Assembly: GCA_023458055.1 (NCBI GenBank)
Contig: JAEXAW010000101.1
Span: forward strand, 81,045-145,044
Source of the DNA: Pseudomonadota bacterium
GTDB taxonomy: Bacteria; Pseudomonadota; Alphaproteobacteria; Sphingomonadales; Sphingomonadaceae
Length of the DNA: 64,000 nt
Direction of reading: 5' to 3'
A program made the translations under genes and the position numbers. Below are positions 24,965 to 33,809 of the stretch, in pieces. The notes below the pieces were generated by a model that was given only the letters and a program-made list of their open reading frames with translations, had not been told where the DNA came from and ran no database searches. Position 1 is the stretch's first letter, and every line of letters starts with the position of its first letter.

Positions 24965-25687
24965 TCAAAAGGCATCCTTTGCCGCACGACGCTCCGCGAG
25001 TTGCGCTGCATCGCGAGCCCGCATGAAAGGGTTGGTCGCCTGTTCGAGCGCAATCGTCGTCGGCACCGTTGCTTCATCGCGGGCGCGCATGGCCTCTACT
25101 TCGGTGAGCCGCGCCGCTGTCGCTGCATTGTCCGGTTCGGCTACTACGGCGAAACGCGCGTTCGAAAGCGTATATTCATGCGCGCAGTAAACCCGGGTTT
25201 CGGACGGAAGCGCGGCGAAACGCTGCATCGCGGTAAACATCTGTTCGGGCGTCCCTTCGAACAGGCGGCCACAGCCCATCGCGAACAGCGTGTCTCCGCA
25301 GAACAAGACCGCCTCTTGAGGAAGATGATAAGCGATATGTCCGGCAGTGTGGGCCGGGACCTCCATGACGTCAGCCCCTATAGCGCCGATCTTAACGTGA
25401 TCGCCCTCCGCCACCTGCCGATCAAGTGTCGGGATGCGCGCCGACTCGGCTGCGGGACCGGTGATGGTGCAGCCAGTCGCCGCCTTGATCTCGGCGTTAC
25501 CGCCGGTGTGATCCGGGTGCCAGTGGGTGTTCCAGATCTGCGTGATAGTCCAGCCGCGCTCTGCCGCCTCGGCCAGCACCGGGTCGGCCACCGAAGGGTC
25601 AATCACCACCGTTTCCCCGCTTGCATCATCATGCATCAACCAGACATAATTATCGGACAGGACGGAGATACGGACAATTTCAACCAT
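24965..25687 (-). CDS. gloB: Hydroxyacylglutathione hydrolase (glyoxalase II)
   Basis: 240 residues from the ATG at 25687, which overlaps the preceding gene by 8 bases and gives the family start MVEIVRISVLSDNYVWL. Metallo-beta-lactamase fold with the dinuclear site THWHPDHTGG, then HTAGHIAYHL, FCGDTLFAMGCGRLFEG and the glutathione-binding tail HEYTLSNARFA. It hydrolyses S-lactoylglutathione to lactate and glutathione. Third gene of a leftward operon with glyoxalase I and a nitronate monooxygenase-like gene; all three overlap. Confidence 0.95.
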   Translation of the reverse strand: MVEIVRISVLSDNYVWLMHDDASGETVVIDPSVADPVLAEAAERGWTITQIWNTHWHPDHTGGNAEIKAATGCTITGPAAESARIPTLDRQVAEGDHVKIGAIGADVMEVPAHTAGHIAYHLPQEAVLFCGDTLFAMGCGRLFEGTPEQMFTAMQRFAALPSETRVYCAHEYTLSNARFAVVAEPDNAATAARLTEVEAMRARDEATVPTTIALEQATNPFMRARDAAQLAERRAAKDAF

Positions 25688-26747
25688 GATATGTTTCCTG
25701 TAATATCGTTCGGGCATCGTGTGCCAGCGTCCGGGTTAACTCTGTAGCACTAATGGAGCGACCAAGTCGCGCTGCTTGGCCACTCCAGTGCGCCGAAAAA
25801 TCGTCGCGCCCCACCGCCTCGGCAGCGGCCTTTAGCGGGGCAAGTGCCGGCGATGCATGCGGGAAAGGCGGTGCCACATCCGACATTGGCCCAAGCTCTT
25901 CGATCACGCGATTGCCGAGCCCCCGAGCCCGCCTTCCGCTCATGACATTGGTGAAGCGCGTAGTTTCAGCGGCTTCGCCCGCAAGTTTCGCACGGTGCGC
26001 GGTGCTGATCAGGCTTTCCGGGCAATGCAAATAGGCGCTGCCGATCTGCACCGCGCTCGCTCCGAGCATCAAGGCCGCCGCTATACCCCGCTCGTCGGCA
26101 ATACCGCCTGCTGCGATCACTGGCACGTCAACCGCGTCAGCCATTTGCGGCAAGAGCGCGAACAGACCCATCTCGCTTCCTTCAGGTGCATCCAGAAAAT
26201 CTCCGCGATGGCCACCGGCTTCCCACCCTTGAGCAATAATGGCATCGACACCGGCGCGCTCAAGGAGGCGTGCTTCGGCCAGCGAGGTTGCGGTTGCAAT
26301 GACCCGTGCACCAGTACCCCTCACACGGTCGAGCACTGTCGCTTTCGGCAGACCAAAGTGGAAACTGACCAACTCCGGTCTCACTTGCTCTACTGCCGCT
26401 GCTGCAGCGTCGTCAAACGGTCGGCGCAACGTGGCGGGGGTCATGGCAGGACTCACACCATATTCCGCATAATAGGGACGCAAGCGTTCCCGCCACGCCG
26501 TCTCGTCAGGTGGCAACGGCATGGTATGCGCGAAAAAATTGAGATTGATCGGACCATCCGCCTGGTCGCGCAGCGCCTTTGCTTGTGCAACGACTTGGCC
26601 CGCGTCTATCAGTGCGCAGGGCAGCGATCCAATCGCGCCGCCACGCATCGCGGCTGCCGCAAGCTCAACCCCGCCCGCGCCCGCCATCGGTGCCACAATG
26701 ATCGGACACGGATCAAGCGGCGCGAACGCGGCGAGCCAGTTACGCAT
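25680..26747 (-). CDS. Nitronate monooxygenase-like FMN protein
   Basis: 355 residues from the ATG at 26747 (MRNWLAAFA), whose A overlaps the gloA stop as TGATG. TIM-barrel of the 2-nitropropane dioxygenase family: PIIVAPMAGAGGVELAAAA (FMN phosphate entry), INLNFFAHTMP, IAQGWEAGGHRGDF containing the catalytic His, and the FMN-binding VIAAGGIADERGIAAALMLG with GASAVQIGSAY. It oxidises alkyl nitronates with FMN and oxygen. Its place between the two glyoxalase genes is unusual and might mean that it handles a reactive carbonyl or nitro compound, but that is inference. Confidence 0.88.
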   Translation of the reverse strand: MRNWLAAFAPLDPCPIIVAPMAGAGGVELAAAAMRGGAIGSLPCALIDAGQVVAQAKALRDQADGPINLNFFAHTMPLPPDETAWRERLRPYYAEYGVSPAMTPATLRRPFDDAAAAAVEQVRPELVSFHFGLPKATVLDRVRGTGARVIATATSLAEARLLERAGVDAIIAQGWEAGGHRGDFLDAPEGSEMGLFALLPQMADAVDVPVIAAGGIADERGIAAALMLGASAVQIGSAYLHCPESLISTAHRAKLAGEAAETTRFTNVMSGRRARGLGNRVIEELGPMSDVAPPFPHASPALAPLKAAAEAVGRDDFSAHWSGQAARLGRSISATELTRTLAHDARTILQETYHG

Positions 26748-27181
26748 CACCACTCTCCGCTATTCGGCATCGAAGCCCAGGGCTCCTGCGGTTCGAGATA
26801 GCCGTCCTGCAGCAATTCGATCGAGATATTATCGGGCGTGCGCACGAACGCCATATGGCCGTCGCGCGGGGGCCGGTTGATGGTGACGCCTGCATCCATC
26901 AGCCGCTGGCACACCTCGTAAATATTGTCGACGCGATACGCCAGGTGCCCGAAATTGCGGCCGCCGGTATAGCTTTCACCAACCCCATCTTCGGGCGGCC
27001 AATTATAGGTGAGTTCCACCTCGGCGACATCCTCCTGCCCCGGGCACGCGAGAAAGATCAGCGTGAAGCGTCCGGCTTCATTGTCAAACCGGCGCGTTTC
27101 CTTAAGCCCGATCATTTCAAAAAAGCGCACCGTTGCTTCGGGATCGGTTACGCGGATCATAGTGTGAAGATAACGGGTCAT
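26747..27181 (-). CDS. gloA: Lactoylglutathione lyase (glyoxalase I)
   Basis: 144 residues with the glyoxalase/VOC fold in two beta-alpha-beta repeats. Metal ligands of the family are visible in context: His in YLHTMIRV, Glu in DVAEVELTYN, His in RNFGHLAYRV and Glu in NISIELLQ. It isomerises the methylglyoxal-glutathione hemithioacetal to S-lactoylglutathione. First gene of the overlapping gloA-NMO-gloB operon, so both halves of the glyoxalase pathway are produced together. Confidence 0.95.
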   Translation of the reverse strand: MTRYLHTMIRVTDPEATVRFFEMIGLKETRRFDNEAGRFTLIFLACPGQEDVAEVELTYNWPPEDGVGESYTGGRNFGHLAYRVDNIYEVCQRLMDAGVTINRPPRDGHMAFVRTPDNISIELLQDGYLEPQEPWASMPNSGEW

Positions 27182-27314
27182 ATTGTTCCTAACTCATTTC
27201 ATCGATAAATATGCACGGTTCATCGTTCATTCATGAACGAATATTCATATGATTTACGCGCACACTGGCCCAAACAGGCGCGTCATCCAACTATATGTTC
27301 AGGGAAAACTTACC

Positions 27315-28106
27315 ATGACCGAAAGCGTTGCCAACCCCGATCCAGACCCTTTATCGCTGAATCCGTCCGCGAAGGACAATTCCAAGGCTTTTGGCTGGAT
27401 CGCCGATCGTAATAAAACCCTGCTTGCCGCTGCCGCGCTTGCCGGGATTTCTTTTGCCAGCGGCGGTTATCTGCTCGGTGACGGTCTTGTCCGTGCCAAA
27501 ACGGTGGAGCGCTCGGTCACGGTGCGCGGTCTAGCCGAAAAAGATGTCGTCGCCGACCTTGCCGGCTGGACGCTTGCTTACTCCGCAACCGCGCCCGACC
27601 TCGCCAGCGCGCAGGCCAAGATCGAAGCCGACACCGGCGCAATCCGCAGCTATTTCTCCAAGCTCGGCTTTCCTGCCGATGCGGTGGTGCCCGCTGGCGT
27701 CAACGTATCCACCTACACCAATGACGAGGGCGTCACGCGGACGACGGTCAACCAGCGGATGCAGTTCCGGTCAACCGATGTGAAACGCGCGCAAGCCGCC
27801 GCCGCGCGCCAGTCCGAACTGGTCAGCGCTGGCGTAGGTCTCGCAGAAGGCTCGTCGATGACGTACAGCTATACGAAGCTTAACGACATAAAATCGGACA
27901 TGGTCGCCGAAGCGACCCGTGACGCCCGCAAGGTAGCCGAACAATTCGCCCGCGACAGCGGCGCCCGCGTCGGCGCAATAAAACAAGCGAGCCAGGGTTA
28001 TTTCGAAATCAACGCCCGCGACGGCACCGGCGAAGGCTATGGCGTTGCCGACACGCCTTACAAAAAGGTGCGCGTGGTGACCACGGTGGATTATTATTTG
28101 AACTGA
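27315..28106 (+). CDS. SIMPL (DUF541) domain membrane-anchored protein
   Basis: 263 residues from the ATG at 27315, preceded by AGGGAAAA; upstream in-frame start codons are less plausible. A cytoplasmic N-terminal ~35 residues precede one transmembrane helix (LLAAAALAGISFASGGYLLG) and a periplasmic SIMPL domain: VTVRGLAEKDVVADLAGWTL, SAQAKIEADTGAIRSYF, then VRVVTTVDYYL at the end. SIMPL proteins form oligomeric shells and are linked to oxidative stress or outer-membrane interaction, but no reaction is known. A second SIMPL protein is encoded at 32986. Confidence 0.85.
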   Translation: MTESVANPDPDPLSLNPSAKDNSKAFGWIADRNKTLLAAAALAGISFASGGYLLGDGLVRAKTVERSVTVRGLAEKDVVADLAGWTLAYSATAPDLASAQAKIEADTGAIRSYFSKLGFPADAVVPAGVNVSTYTNDEGVTRTTVNQRMQFRSTDVKRAQAAAARQSELVSAGVGLAEGSSMTYSYTKLNDIKSDMVAEATRDARKVAEQFARDSGARVGAIKQASQGYFEINARDGTGEGYGVADTPYKKVRVVTTVDYYLN

Positions 28107-28149
28107 AGGCGGGCGGACATAATTTGGACGCATCCAGCCATTCAGCCGC

Positions 28150-28209
28150 CGTCATCCTGAACCCGGTTCAGGGGCGCATATGTCCCGAGCTATCGGGAAT
28201 AAGGATGAC
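28150..28209. repeat. CGTCATCC-type palindromic repeat
   Basis: A CGTCATCCTGAACC arm and a terminal GGATGAC arm bracket two hairpins, CCTGAACCCGGTTCAGG and CCCGAGCTATCGGG. It lies between convergent genes and resembles the CTGAA/TTCAG repeat at 12096-12184. Confidence 0.7.
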
Positions 28210-28217
28210 CAGCGCGT

Positions 28218-28985
28218 CTAGCGAGACTTGGTCGGCGGCGCAGCGGGGGTTGCCGCCGCCAATTGCGCGAGATGCGCCTTCGCAGTCTCGGCCGCCGCGC
28301 TGCCCGGTTCGAGATCGACCGCCGCTTGCCAATTCTTGCGCGCGCCCACCTCATCGCCTGCGCTGATCGCGATATTGCCCGCTTCAAGCGCAATCGCCGG
28401 GTCTTGTGTGGCAAGCTTCGCCGCCGTCGCAATGTCGGCCTTGGCGCGGGTCAAATCGCCCTCCCGCCGGGCGAGCGTTGCCGAAAGCAACCAGCCGAGC
28501 GGGTCTTGCGGTACAAGATTATGGGCTTGCTCAAGGTCGGCCTTGGCCTTGTTCATGTCGCCGCTCGCCGCATAGGCGCGCGCGCGGTCGATGTGGAGTT
28601 CGCCCAGCCCGTCACCGGTAAGCTGGCCCGTCGCAACCGCCTTGTCGAGAAAGGCGATAGCGTTGGCAGGATCGCGCGCAATGAGCGCAGCATTGCCCGC
28701 CTGTGCCCACAGCTTGCCGGTCTCGCCGGATTTCTCGGCCGCCGCAAGCGTCGCGGCTTGCTCATAAGCCACCATCGCTGCGGACGGATTACCCGCCTTG
28801 AACTGCGCAAAGCCGAGACATTGGCGTGCGCGCCAACCGCCGCCCTTGCCGCTCCAAGCGCTTGCGTCGGCAATGCCGGAGGGTGCGTCCCCGCCCGCCA
28901 GCTTGATACACTCGCCAAGCTTGACCTCATCCATCGTCGGAAGCGAAGCGGGCGATTGCAGCGCGAGTAAAAGAGGCAGGAACAT
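28218..28985 (-). CDS. Tetratricopeptide-repeat protein, probably exported
   Basis: 255 residues from the ATG at 28985; an upstream TTG is rejected. The N terminus (MFLPLLLALQSPASL) is a probable signal peptide. From about residue 50 there is a series of helical TPR-like repeats: ARQCLGFAQFKAGNPSAAM, WAQAGNAALIARDPANAI, DRARAYAASGDMNKAKADLE, LLSATLARREGDLTRAKAD, EAGNIAISAGDEVGARKNW. TPR arrays bind proteins; the partner is unknown. Pro/Ala-rich tail. Stop of the alpha/beta hydrolase gene lies 9 bases upstream, so they share a transcript. Confidence 0.8.
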   Translation of the reverse strand: MFLPLLLALQSPASLPTMDEVKLGECIKLAGGDAPSGIADASAWSGKGGGWRARQCLGFAQFKAGNPSAAMVAYEQAATLAAAEKSGETGKLWAQAGNAALIARDPANAIAFLDKAVATGQLTGDGLGELHIDRARAYAASGDMNKAKADLEQAHNLVPQDPLGWLLSATLARREGDLTRAKADIATAAKLATQDPAIALEAGNIAISAGDEVGARKNWQAAVDLEPGSAAAETAKAHLAQLAAATPAAPPTKSR

Positions 28986-28993
28986 CGGCAAAT

Positions 28994-29773
28994 CTATCCA
29001 ATAAGGTGCATCATATCCGCGACGGTGGCGGTGAGGATGGCGATATCCTCGGGCCGCGACAGGCGGTGGTCGCCGTCCTTAATCAGCCGCGTCTGCACAT
29101 CGGATGAACGCAAGGCATGCGCTAGCGTGAGGCTGACCTCCCATGGCACATCGGGATCGGCCTGCCCGTGGAGCAGACGCACGGGGCCATCGAAGGGTAT
29201 TTCATCATCAAGCAGGAGGTTCGCCTCGCCCGATTGCCAGAAGGCGGCCGTGGTCAAATAGGGTTCATCCGAATAGTCGGAATGTTCCTCCAGCGTTTGG
29301 CCTGCGCGAAAACCCGCCTTTTGCTCCTCATCAAAGCCCCAGTCGGTGAAATCGGGCGCGGCCGCAATGCCGACCAGGCCTTTCACCTGTTGCGGGCGCG
29401 CCAACGCTACCAGCAACATCAGCCACCCGCCCATGGAAGAGCCCACGACGAGCAGCGGCGTCCCAGGGGCAAGCACCGCATCAATCACTGCAAGCACGTC
29501 GTCTCGCCAGCTTTCAAGCGTGCCGTCGCGAAAATTGCCTTCGCTCTCACCGCATCCGGCATAATCGAGGAGCAAAATACTCTGACCTGCGCTTACCGCC
29601 CAATCGAACAGAGCGGTTGCCTTGCCCCCTTGCATGTCCGACATGTAGCCCGGTAGAAATACTAAAGTCGGCTGATTACGGCGCGCATTATGATTTCGGT
29701 ATGCGAGCTTCACCCCGTCAGCGCGTTCAATAAAGTGCGACGGGGGCAGCGCGGGGGACACATCGGTGACCAT
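28994..29773 (-). CDS. Alpha/beta hydrolase
   Basis: 259 residues. Catalytic triad by context: nucleophile Ser in VVGSSMGGWLML, Asp in HGQADPDVPW, His in KDGDHRLSRPED. The oxyanion region PGYMSDMQGGKA and the strand LLLDYAGCGESEG agree with the ABHD10-like branch, whose members are thioesterases or esterases. Substrate not predictable. Lies 12 bases after the quinone oxidoreductase stop and just ahead of the TPR gene, all leftward. Confidence 0.85.
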   Translation of the reverse strand: MVTDVSPALPPSHFIERADGVKLAYRNHNARRNQPTLVFLPGYMSDMQGGKATALFDWAVSAGQSILLLDYAGCGESEGNFRDGTLESWRDDVLAVIDAVLAPGTPLLVVGSSMGGWLMLLVALARPQQVKGLVGIAAAPDFTDWGFDEEQKAGFRAGQTLEEHSDYSDEPYLTTAAFWQSGEANLLLDDEIPFDGPVRLLHGQADPDVPWEVSLTLAHALRSSDVQTRLIKDGDHRLSRPEDIAILTATVADMMHLIG

Positions 29774-29785
29774 GACGGAAATCGC

Positions 29786-30781
29786 CTAAATCGTCACCAC
29801 CAGCTTGCCGATGGCACTGCGGTTACCAAGCTCGCGGATCGCGTCTGCACCCTGTTCGAGCGGATAGGTCGCGGTGATGCGCGGGCGGATATGGCCCTTT
29901 TCCCACATCGCAAAGAGGCGGGTGACATGGGCACGATTGGCTTGCGGGTCGCGCGCCGCAAAGGCGCCCCAGAATACACCGCACACATCGCAGCTTTTAA
30001 GAAGCGTGAGGTTGAGTGGCAGCTTGGGGATACCCGCCGGAAAGCCGACCACCAGATAGCGGCCCTCCCAGGCAATCGAGCGCAGCGCGGGTTCGCAATA
30101 ATCGCCGCCGACCGCGTCATAGATCACATTAGCACCATCCGGTCCGACCGCCGCCTTGAACGCATCGGCGAGCGCGCGCGACTGATCCTTGTCAAACGGC
30201 GCGCGGCCATAGATGACGACTTCGTCGGCCCCCGCCGCCTTGGCGGCGTTGGCCTTCTCCTCGCTCGACACCGCAGCAACCACGCGCGCGCCGAAAGCTT
30301 TACCGAGTTCAACGGCGGCGAGGCCAACCCCTCCCGCCGCGCCCAGTACGAGCAGGGTCTGCCCTTCCTTGAGATGTCCACGATCAACCAACGCATGGAT
30401 CGACGTGCCGTAAGTCATCAGCAACGCGGAGCCTTCTTCGAAACTGCGTCCGTCGGGCAACTTGAACACTCGCGCCGGATGCACCACAATCTTTTCGGCA
30501 AGACCGCCATGACCAGTCATCGCGATCACGCGATCACCAGCCGCATAGTCTTTGACGCCTTCGCCGACTGCGCTGACGACGCCGGCGATCTCGCTGCCGG
30601 GCGCGAAGGGGCGCTCGGGCTTGAACTGATATTTATCCTCAATGATCAGCGTATCGGGGAAATTAATCGAACAGGCTTTGACATCGACAAGCAATTCACC
30701 CGCACCCGGCGTCGGGGCATCAACCTCTTCCAGCACCAGCGTTTCGGGGCCACCGACACTTTTGGACAACAGGGCTTTCAT
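29786..30781 (-). CDS. NADPH:quinone oxidoreductase (zinc-free MDR family)
   Basis: 331 residues. GroES-like N-terminal domain (APTPGAGELLVDVKACSIN, FAPGSEIAGVVSAVGEGV) without the zinc Cys/His set, followed by a Rossmann domain with LLVLGAAGGVGLAAVELGKA, the AAGGVG motif of quinone reductases, and IYDAVGGDYCEPALRS. It would reduce quinones or enoyl compounds with NADPH in the cytoplasm. First gene of a leftward run followed by the hydrolase and the TPR gene. Confidence 0.9.
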   Translation of the reverse strand: MKALLSKSVGGPETLVLEEVDAPTPGAGELLVDVKACSINFPDTLIIEDKYQFKPERPFAPGSEIAGVVSAVGEGVKDYAAGDRVIAMTGHGGLAEKIVVHPARVFKLPDGRSFEEGSALLMTYGTSIHALVDRGHLKEGQTLLVLGAAGGVGLAAVELGKAFGARVVAAVSSEEKANAAKAAGADEVVIYGRAPFDKDQSRALADAFKAAVGPDGANVIYDAVGGDYCEPALRSIAWEGRYLVVGFPAGIPKLPLNLTLLKSCDVCGVFWGAFAARDPQANRAHVTRLFAMWEKGHIRPRITATYPLEQGADAIRELGNRSAIGKLVVTI

Positions 30782-30809
30782 CGGCGGCTCTCCTTAAAAA
30801 TTTTGCGTT

Positions 30810-31403
30810 TCAATCCGCAACTGGTGCCATAAAGGGCCGCTCGTCCGCAAGCCTCTCTTCATAGGCGTCGATGGCCGTAGCGTCGGCCAGCGTCAGTCCG
30901 ATCTCATCAAGTCCCTGGACCAGCAATTGCTTGCGGAACGGGTCGATTTCAAATTCGAACCGGTCCTGAAACGGGGTCGTTACCGTCTGGGTCTCAAGGT
31001 CAACATGGATGGGATCGGTCTTTGCAACTTCCATCAACCGGTCGATAGCCGCTTGAGGGAGCACCACCGGAACAATGCCATTTTTCACTGCATTGCCGGA
31101 GAAAATATCCGAAAAGCTGGGCGCAATAACCGCTGTCACGCCCATGTCGGTGAGCGCCCAAGCGGCATGTTCACGGCTGGAGCCGCACCCAAAATTATCC
31201 CCCGCAATTATGATCGGCGCACCTCTAAAGTCCGGCTCGTCAAACACATTGCCGGGTTCCGCCCGCACCGTTTCAAACGCGCCCTTGCCAAGCCCTGCAC
31301 GGCTGATTGTCTTGAGCCATTTGGCCGGGATGATGACGTCGGTATCAACATTCTTGCGCCCAAACGGATAAGCGCGGCCTTCAACGGAGGTGATGGGGGT
31401 CAT
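30810..31403 (-). CDS. leuD: 3-isopropylmalate dehydratase small subunit
   Basis: 197 residues of the swivelling aconitase domain: RKNVDTDVIIPAKWLKTISR, IIAGDNFGCGSSREHAAWAL, SDIFSGNAVKNGIVPV. With LeuC it isomerises 2- to 3-isopropylmalate in leucine synthesis. It follows leuC by 43 bases on the same strand, the normal order. Confidence 0.96.
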   Translation of the reverse strand: MTPITSVEGRAYPFGRKNVDTDVIIPAKWLKTISRAGLGKGAFETVRAEPGNVFDEPDFRGAPIIIAGDNFGCGSSREHAAWALTDMGVTAVIAPSFSDIFSGNAVKNGIVPVVLPQAAIDRLMEVAKTDPIHVDLETQTVTTPFQDRFEFEIDPFRKQLLVQGLDEIGLTLADATAIDAYEERLADERPFMAPVAD

Positions 31404-31446
31404 GGATGGTCTCTCGCGTCAATGGGGTTAATTTGGTTCACTTTCA

Positions 31447-32880
31447 TCACCTCATCAACTCCCGCACATCGGTGAGTTTTCCCGTCACCGCCGCCGCGGC
31501 CGCCATTGCGGGGCTAACCAGATGGGTGCGGCTGCCGGGACCTTGGCGACCGACGAAGTTGCGGTTTGACGTAGAGGCGCAACGTTCGCCCGCGGGAACC
31601 TTGTCGGGGTTCATGCCGAGACAGGCGGAGCAACCGGGTTCGCGCCACTCCAGCCCTGCTTCGGTGAAGATGCGGTGGAGGCCTTCTTCTTCGGCCTGTC
31701 GCTTTACCAAACCCGAGCCCGGCACAACAATCGCCCATTTGACATTGGCGGCCTTTTTGCGACCCTTGAGGATGGCAGCGGCCGCGCGCAGGTCCTCAAT
31801 GCGGCTGTTGGTGCAACTGCCGATAAAGATATTCTGCACCTCAACGTCGCGCATCGCGGTGCCCGGTTCAAGGCCCATATAGGCGAGGCTCTTCGCGGCG
31901 GCTTCCTGCTTGGAAGGGTCGGCAAAGCTTGCCGGGTCGGGGACGATGCCAGTGATCGGTACCACATCTTCCGGGCTGGTGCCCCACGTCACGCTCGGCG
32001 CAATATCGGCGGCATTGATCACCACCACCTTGTCATAGGTAGCACCGGGGTCTGTAGCGAGGCTCTTCCAATAGGCCACTGCCGCGTCCCAATCCGCGCC
32101 CTTGGGCGCCATCGGACGGCCTTTCAAATAGGCGAACGTCGTCTCGTCGGGCGCAATCAACCCTGCGCGCGCACCATGTTCAATCGCCATGTTGGAGACG
32201 GTCAGCCGCCCCTCCACCGACAATGCGCGGATCGCGCTTCCGGTATATTCGATCACATGGCCGGTGCCGCCCGACGCGCCCAATACGCCGGTGATATGGA
32301 GCACAATATCCTTGGCAGTAACGCCGGGTCCAACTTCCCCTTCAACCCGCACTTCCATGGTTTTGGACGGCGCAAGCAGCAAGGTTTGCGTCGCCAGCAC
32401 ATGCTCGACCTCGCTGGTGCCAATACCGAAGGCAAGCGCGCCAAGGCCGCCATGACAGGCGGTATGACTATCTCCGCACACGATGGTCGTGCCCGGAAGC
32501 GAAAAGCCCTGCTCCGGGCCGACCACATGGACGATGCCCTGCTCGGGCGCGACAGCATCGATGTAGCGGATGCCAAAGGAGGGGGCATTGGCCTCAAGCG
32601 CGGCCAATTGCTGCGCGCTTTCCGCATCGGCAATGGGAAGCTTGTGGCCGCTCGCATCAAGCCTTGCCGTGGTGGGGAGATTATGGTCGGGCACCGCGAG
32701 CGTCAGATCTGGCCGCCGCACCGTGCGCCCATTGGCGCGCAAACCTTCAAATGCTTGCGGGCTGGTCACTTCATGCACCAGATGACGGTCAATATAGACA
32801 AGGCTGGTGCCATCGGGCCGGGTCGCCACCACATGCGCGTCCCAGATTTTTTCGTACAAGGTGCGAGGATTTTGAGTCAT
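31447..32880 (-). CDS. leuC: 3-isopropylmalate dehydratase large subunit
   Basis: 477 residues with the 4Fe-4S aconitase-type site: VVGPEQGFSLPGTTIVCGDS containing the first cluster Cys, then FIGSCTNSRIEDLRAAA and EPGCSACLGMNPDKV with the other two. HTACHGGLGALAFGIGTSEV and RNFVGRQGPGSRTHLVSP complete the substrate region. It depends on the Fe-S machinery encoded at 9.9-17 kb. Opens the leuCD pair; no leuA, leuB or attenuator is visible nearby. Confidence 0.96.
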   Translation of the reverse strand: MTQNPRTLYEKIWDAHVVATRPDGTSLVYIDRHLVHEVTSPQAFEGLRANGRTVRRPDLTLAVPDHNLPTTARLDASGHKLPIADAESAQQLAALEANAPSFGIRYIDAVAPEQGIVHVVGPEQGFSLPGTTIVCGDSHTACHGGLGALAFGIGTSEVEHVLATQTLLLAPSKTMEVRVEGEVGPGVTAKDIVLHITGVLGASGGTGHVIEYTGSAIRALSVEGRLTVSNMAIEHGARAGLIAPDETTFAYLKGRPMAPKGADWDAAVAYWKSLATDPGATYDKVVVINAADIAPSVTWGTSPEDVVPITGIVPDPASFADPSKQEAAAKSLAYMGLEPGTAMRDVEVQNIFIGSCTNSRIEDLRAAAAILKGRKKAANVKWAIVVPGSGLVKRQAEEEGLHRIFTEAGLEWREPGCSACLGMNPDKVPAGERCASTSNRNFVGRQGPGSRTHLVSPAMAAAAAVTGKLTDVRELMR

Positions 32881-32985
32881 ATTATGGCTTTAGGCAGCCA
32901 GGACTACGCAATCAACCGCGATTTTTGTGCGGGTGCGAAGGAAGGCCTCTCTCCCACCCTGACCGAGAGCGGTTAGGTCCGCCTA

Positions 32986-33723
32986 TCACTTGCGTACCAG
33001 TGCGAAGTCGACCTGCACTGCCACCTCCGATTGCTGCAGGCCGGGCCGGATCGGCGGGGATGGCGGAGGCGCTGCGTTAGCAGCTGCATCCATCTGCTCG
33101 GTCACAGGATAGGGAACAGGCGGTCCGCCGATCTGGCCGCCATCGCGGATGATGAGCACGCGATCAATCTTAAGTCCGGCGGCTTCGGCATAAGCTTCTG
33201 CGCGGGTACGGGCAGCTTTATAGGCTGCAGCATAAGCAGATTTGGTCGCGGCCTCGCGGTCGGACACGACCAGGTCGGGGCCTGACATGATGTTAGCCCC
33301 CGCGCCCGTCGCAGCGCCCACGGCTTCAGAGGCTTTTTCTCCATTTTCATCGAGCTGGCGCACGCGCACCGAAACGCTGTTCTGCGCCTCGAACTTGCCT
33401 TTGTTTGGCCCCCAATCGAGTCGGTTGACCGAAAGATTTGTGGTGCGGATATCCTCCTTGGCAACCCCGGTCGCCTCGATGGCGGCAACCACCTTGTTCA
33501 TTTTTTCGGCATTAGCCTGCGTCGCGGCAGGGCCGGTCGCACCGATGGCTGACACACCAGCTGTAAACCGCGCCTCGTCCGGGCGGTTTTCCGCACGTCC
33601 GCTGGCTTGCACTTGAAGCAAGGTTTCATCGCGATCAAGGCCCCGCGGATCTGTGGGCTTATCGCCACAAGCGGTGAGCGAAAGAGCAAGCACTGTCAGG
33701 GTTGCCGTGGATATAAAGCGCAT
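32986..33723 (-). CDS. SIMPL (DUF541) domain lipoprotein
   Basis: 245 residues from the ATG at 33723, chosen because AAGG lies 6 bases upstream and because it opens the lipoprotein signal FISTATLTVLALSLTACG (lipobox LTAC). The mature part is a SIMPL domain: LLQVQASGRAENRPDEARFT, NAEKMNKVVAAIEATGVAKE, TKSAYAAAYKAARTRAEAYA, and a final VAVQVDFALV strand. Periplasmic, function unclear. It is a separate lineage from the membrane-anchored SIMPL protein at 27315. Confidence 0.88.
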   Translation of the reverse strand: MRFISTATLTVLALSLTACGDKPTDPRGLDRDETLLQVQASGRAENRPDEARFTAGVSAIGATGPAATQANAEKMNKVVAAIEATGVAKEDIRTTNLSVNRLDWGPNKGKFEAQNSVSVRVRQLDENGEKASEAVGAATGAGANIMSGPDLVVSDREAATKSAYAAAYKAARTRAEAYAEAAGLKIDRVLIIRDGGQIGGPPVPYPVTEQMDAAANAAPPPSPPIRPGLQQSEVAVQVDFALVRK

Positions 33724-33809
33724 CCTCATCCTTCTTTCGGGCAAGACTATGGCCCTCAAACGCGCCGGAGCATTATTATATCCGCTTCCATCCGGCCATC
33801 CGCCCTTCT

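Noticed and set aside
28113..28217. Hairpin between the SIMPL gene and TPR gene as a classical terminator
   Set aside because: No U-tract; the sequence belongs to the dispersed CGTCATCC repeat class, though it may still slow polymerase.
31675..32976. 433-codon plus-strand frame opposite leuC
   Set aside because: Antisense to leuC, no motifs and no SD.
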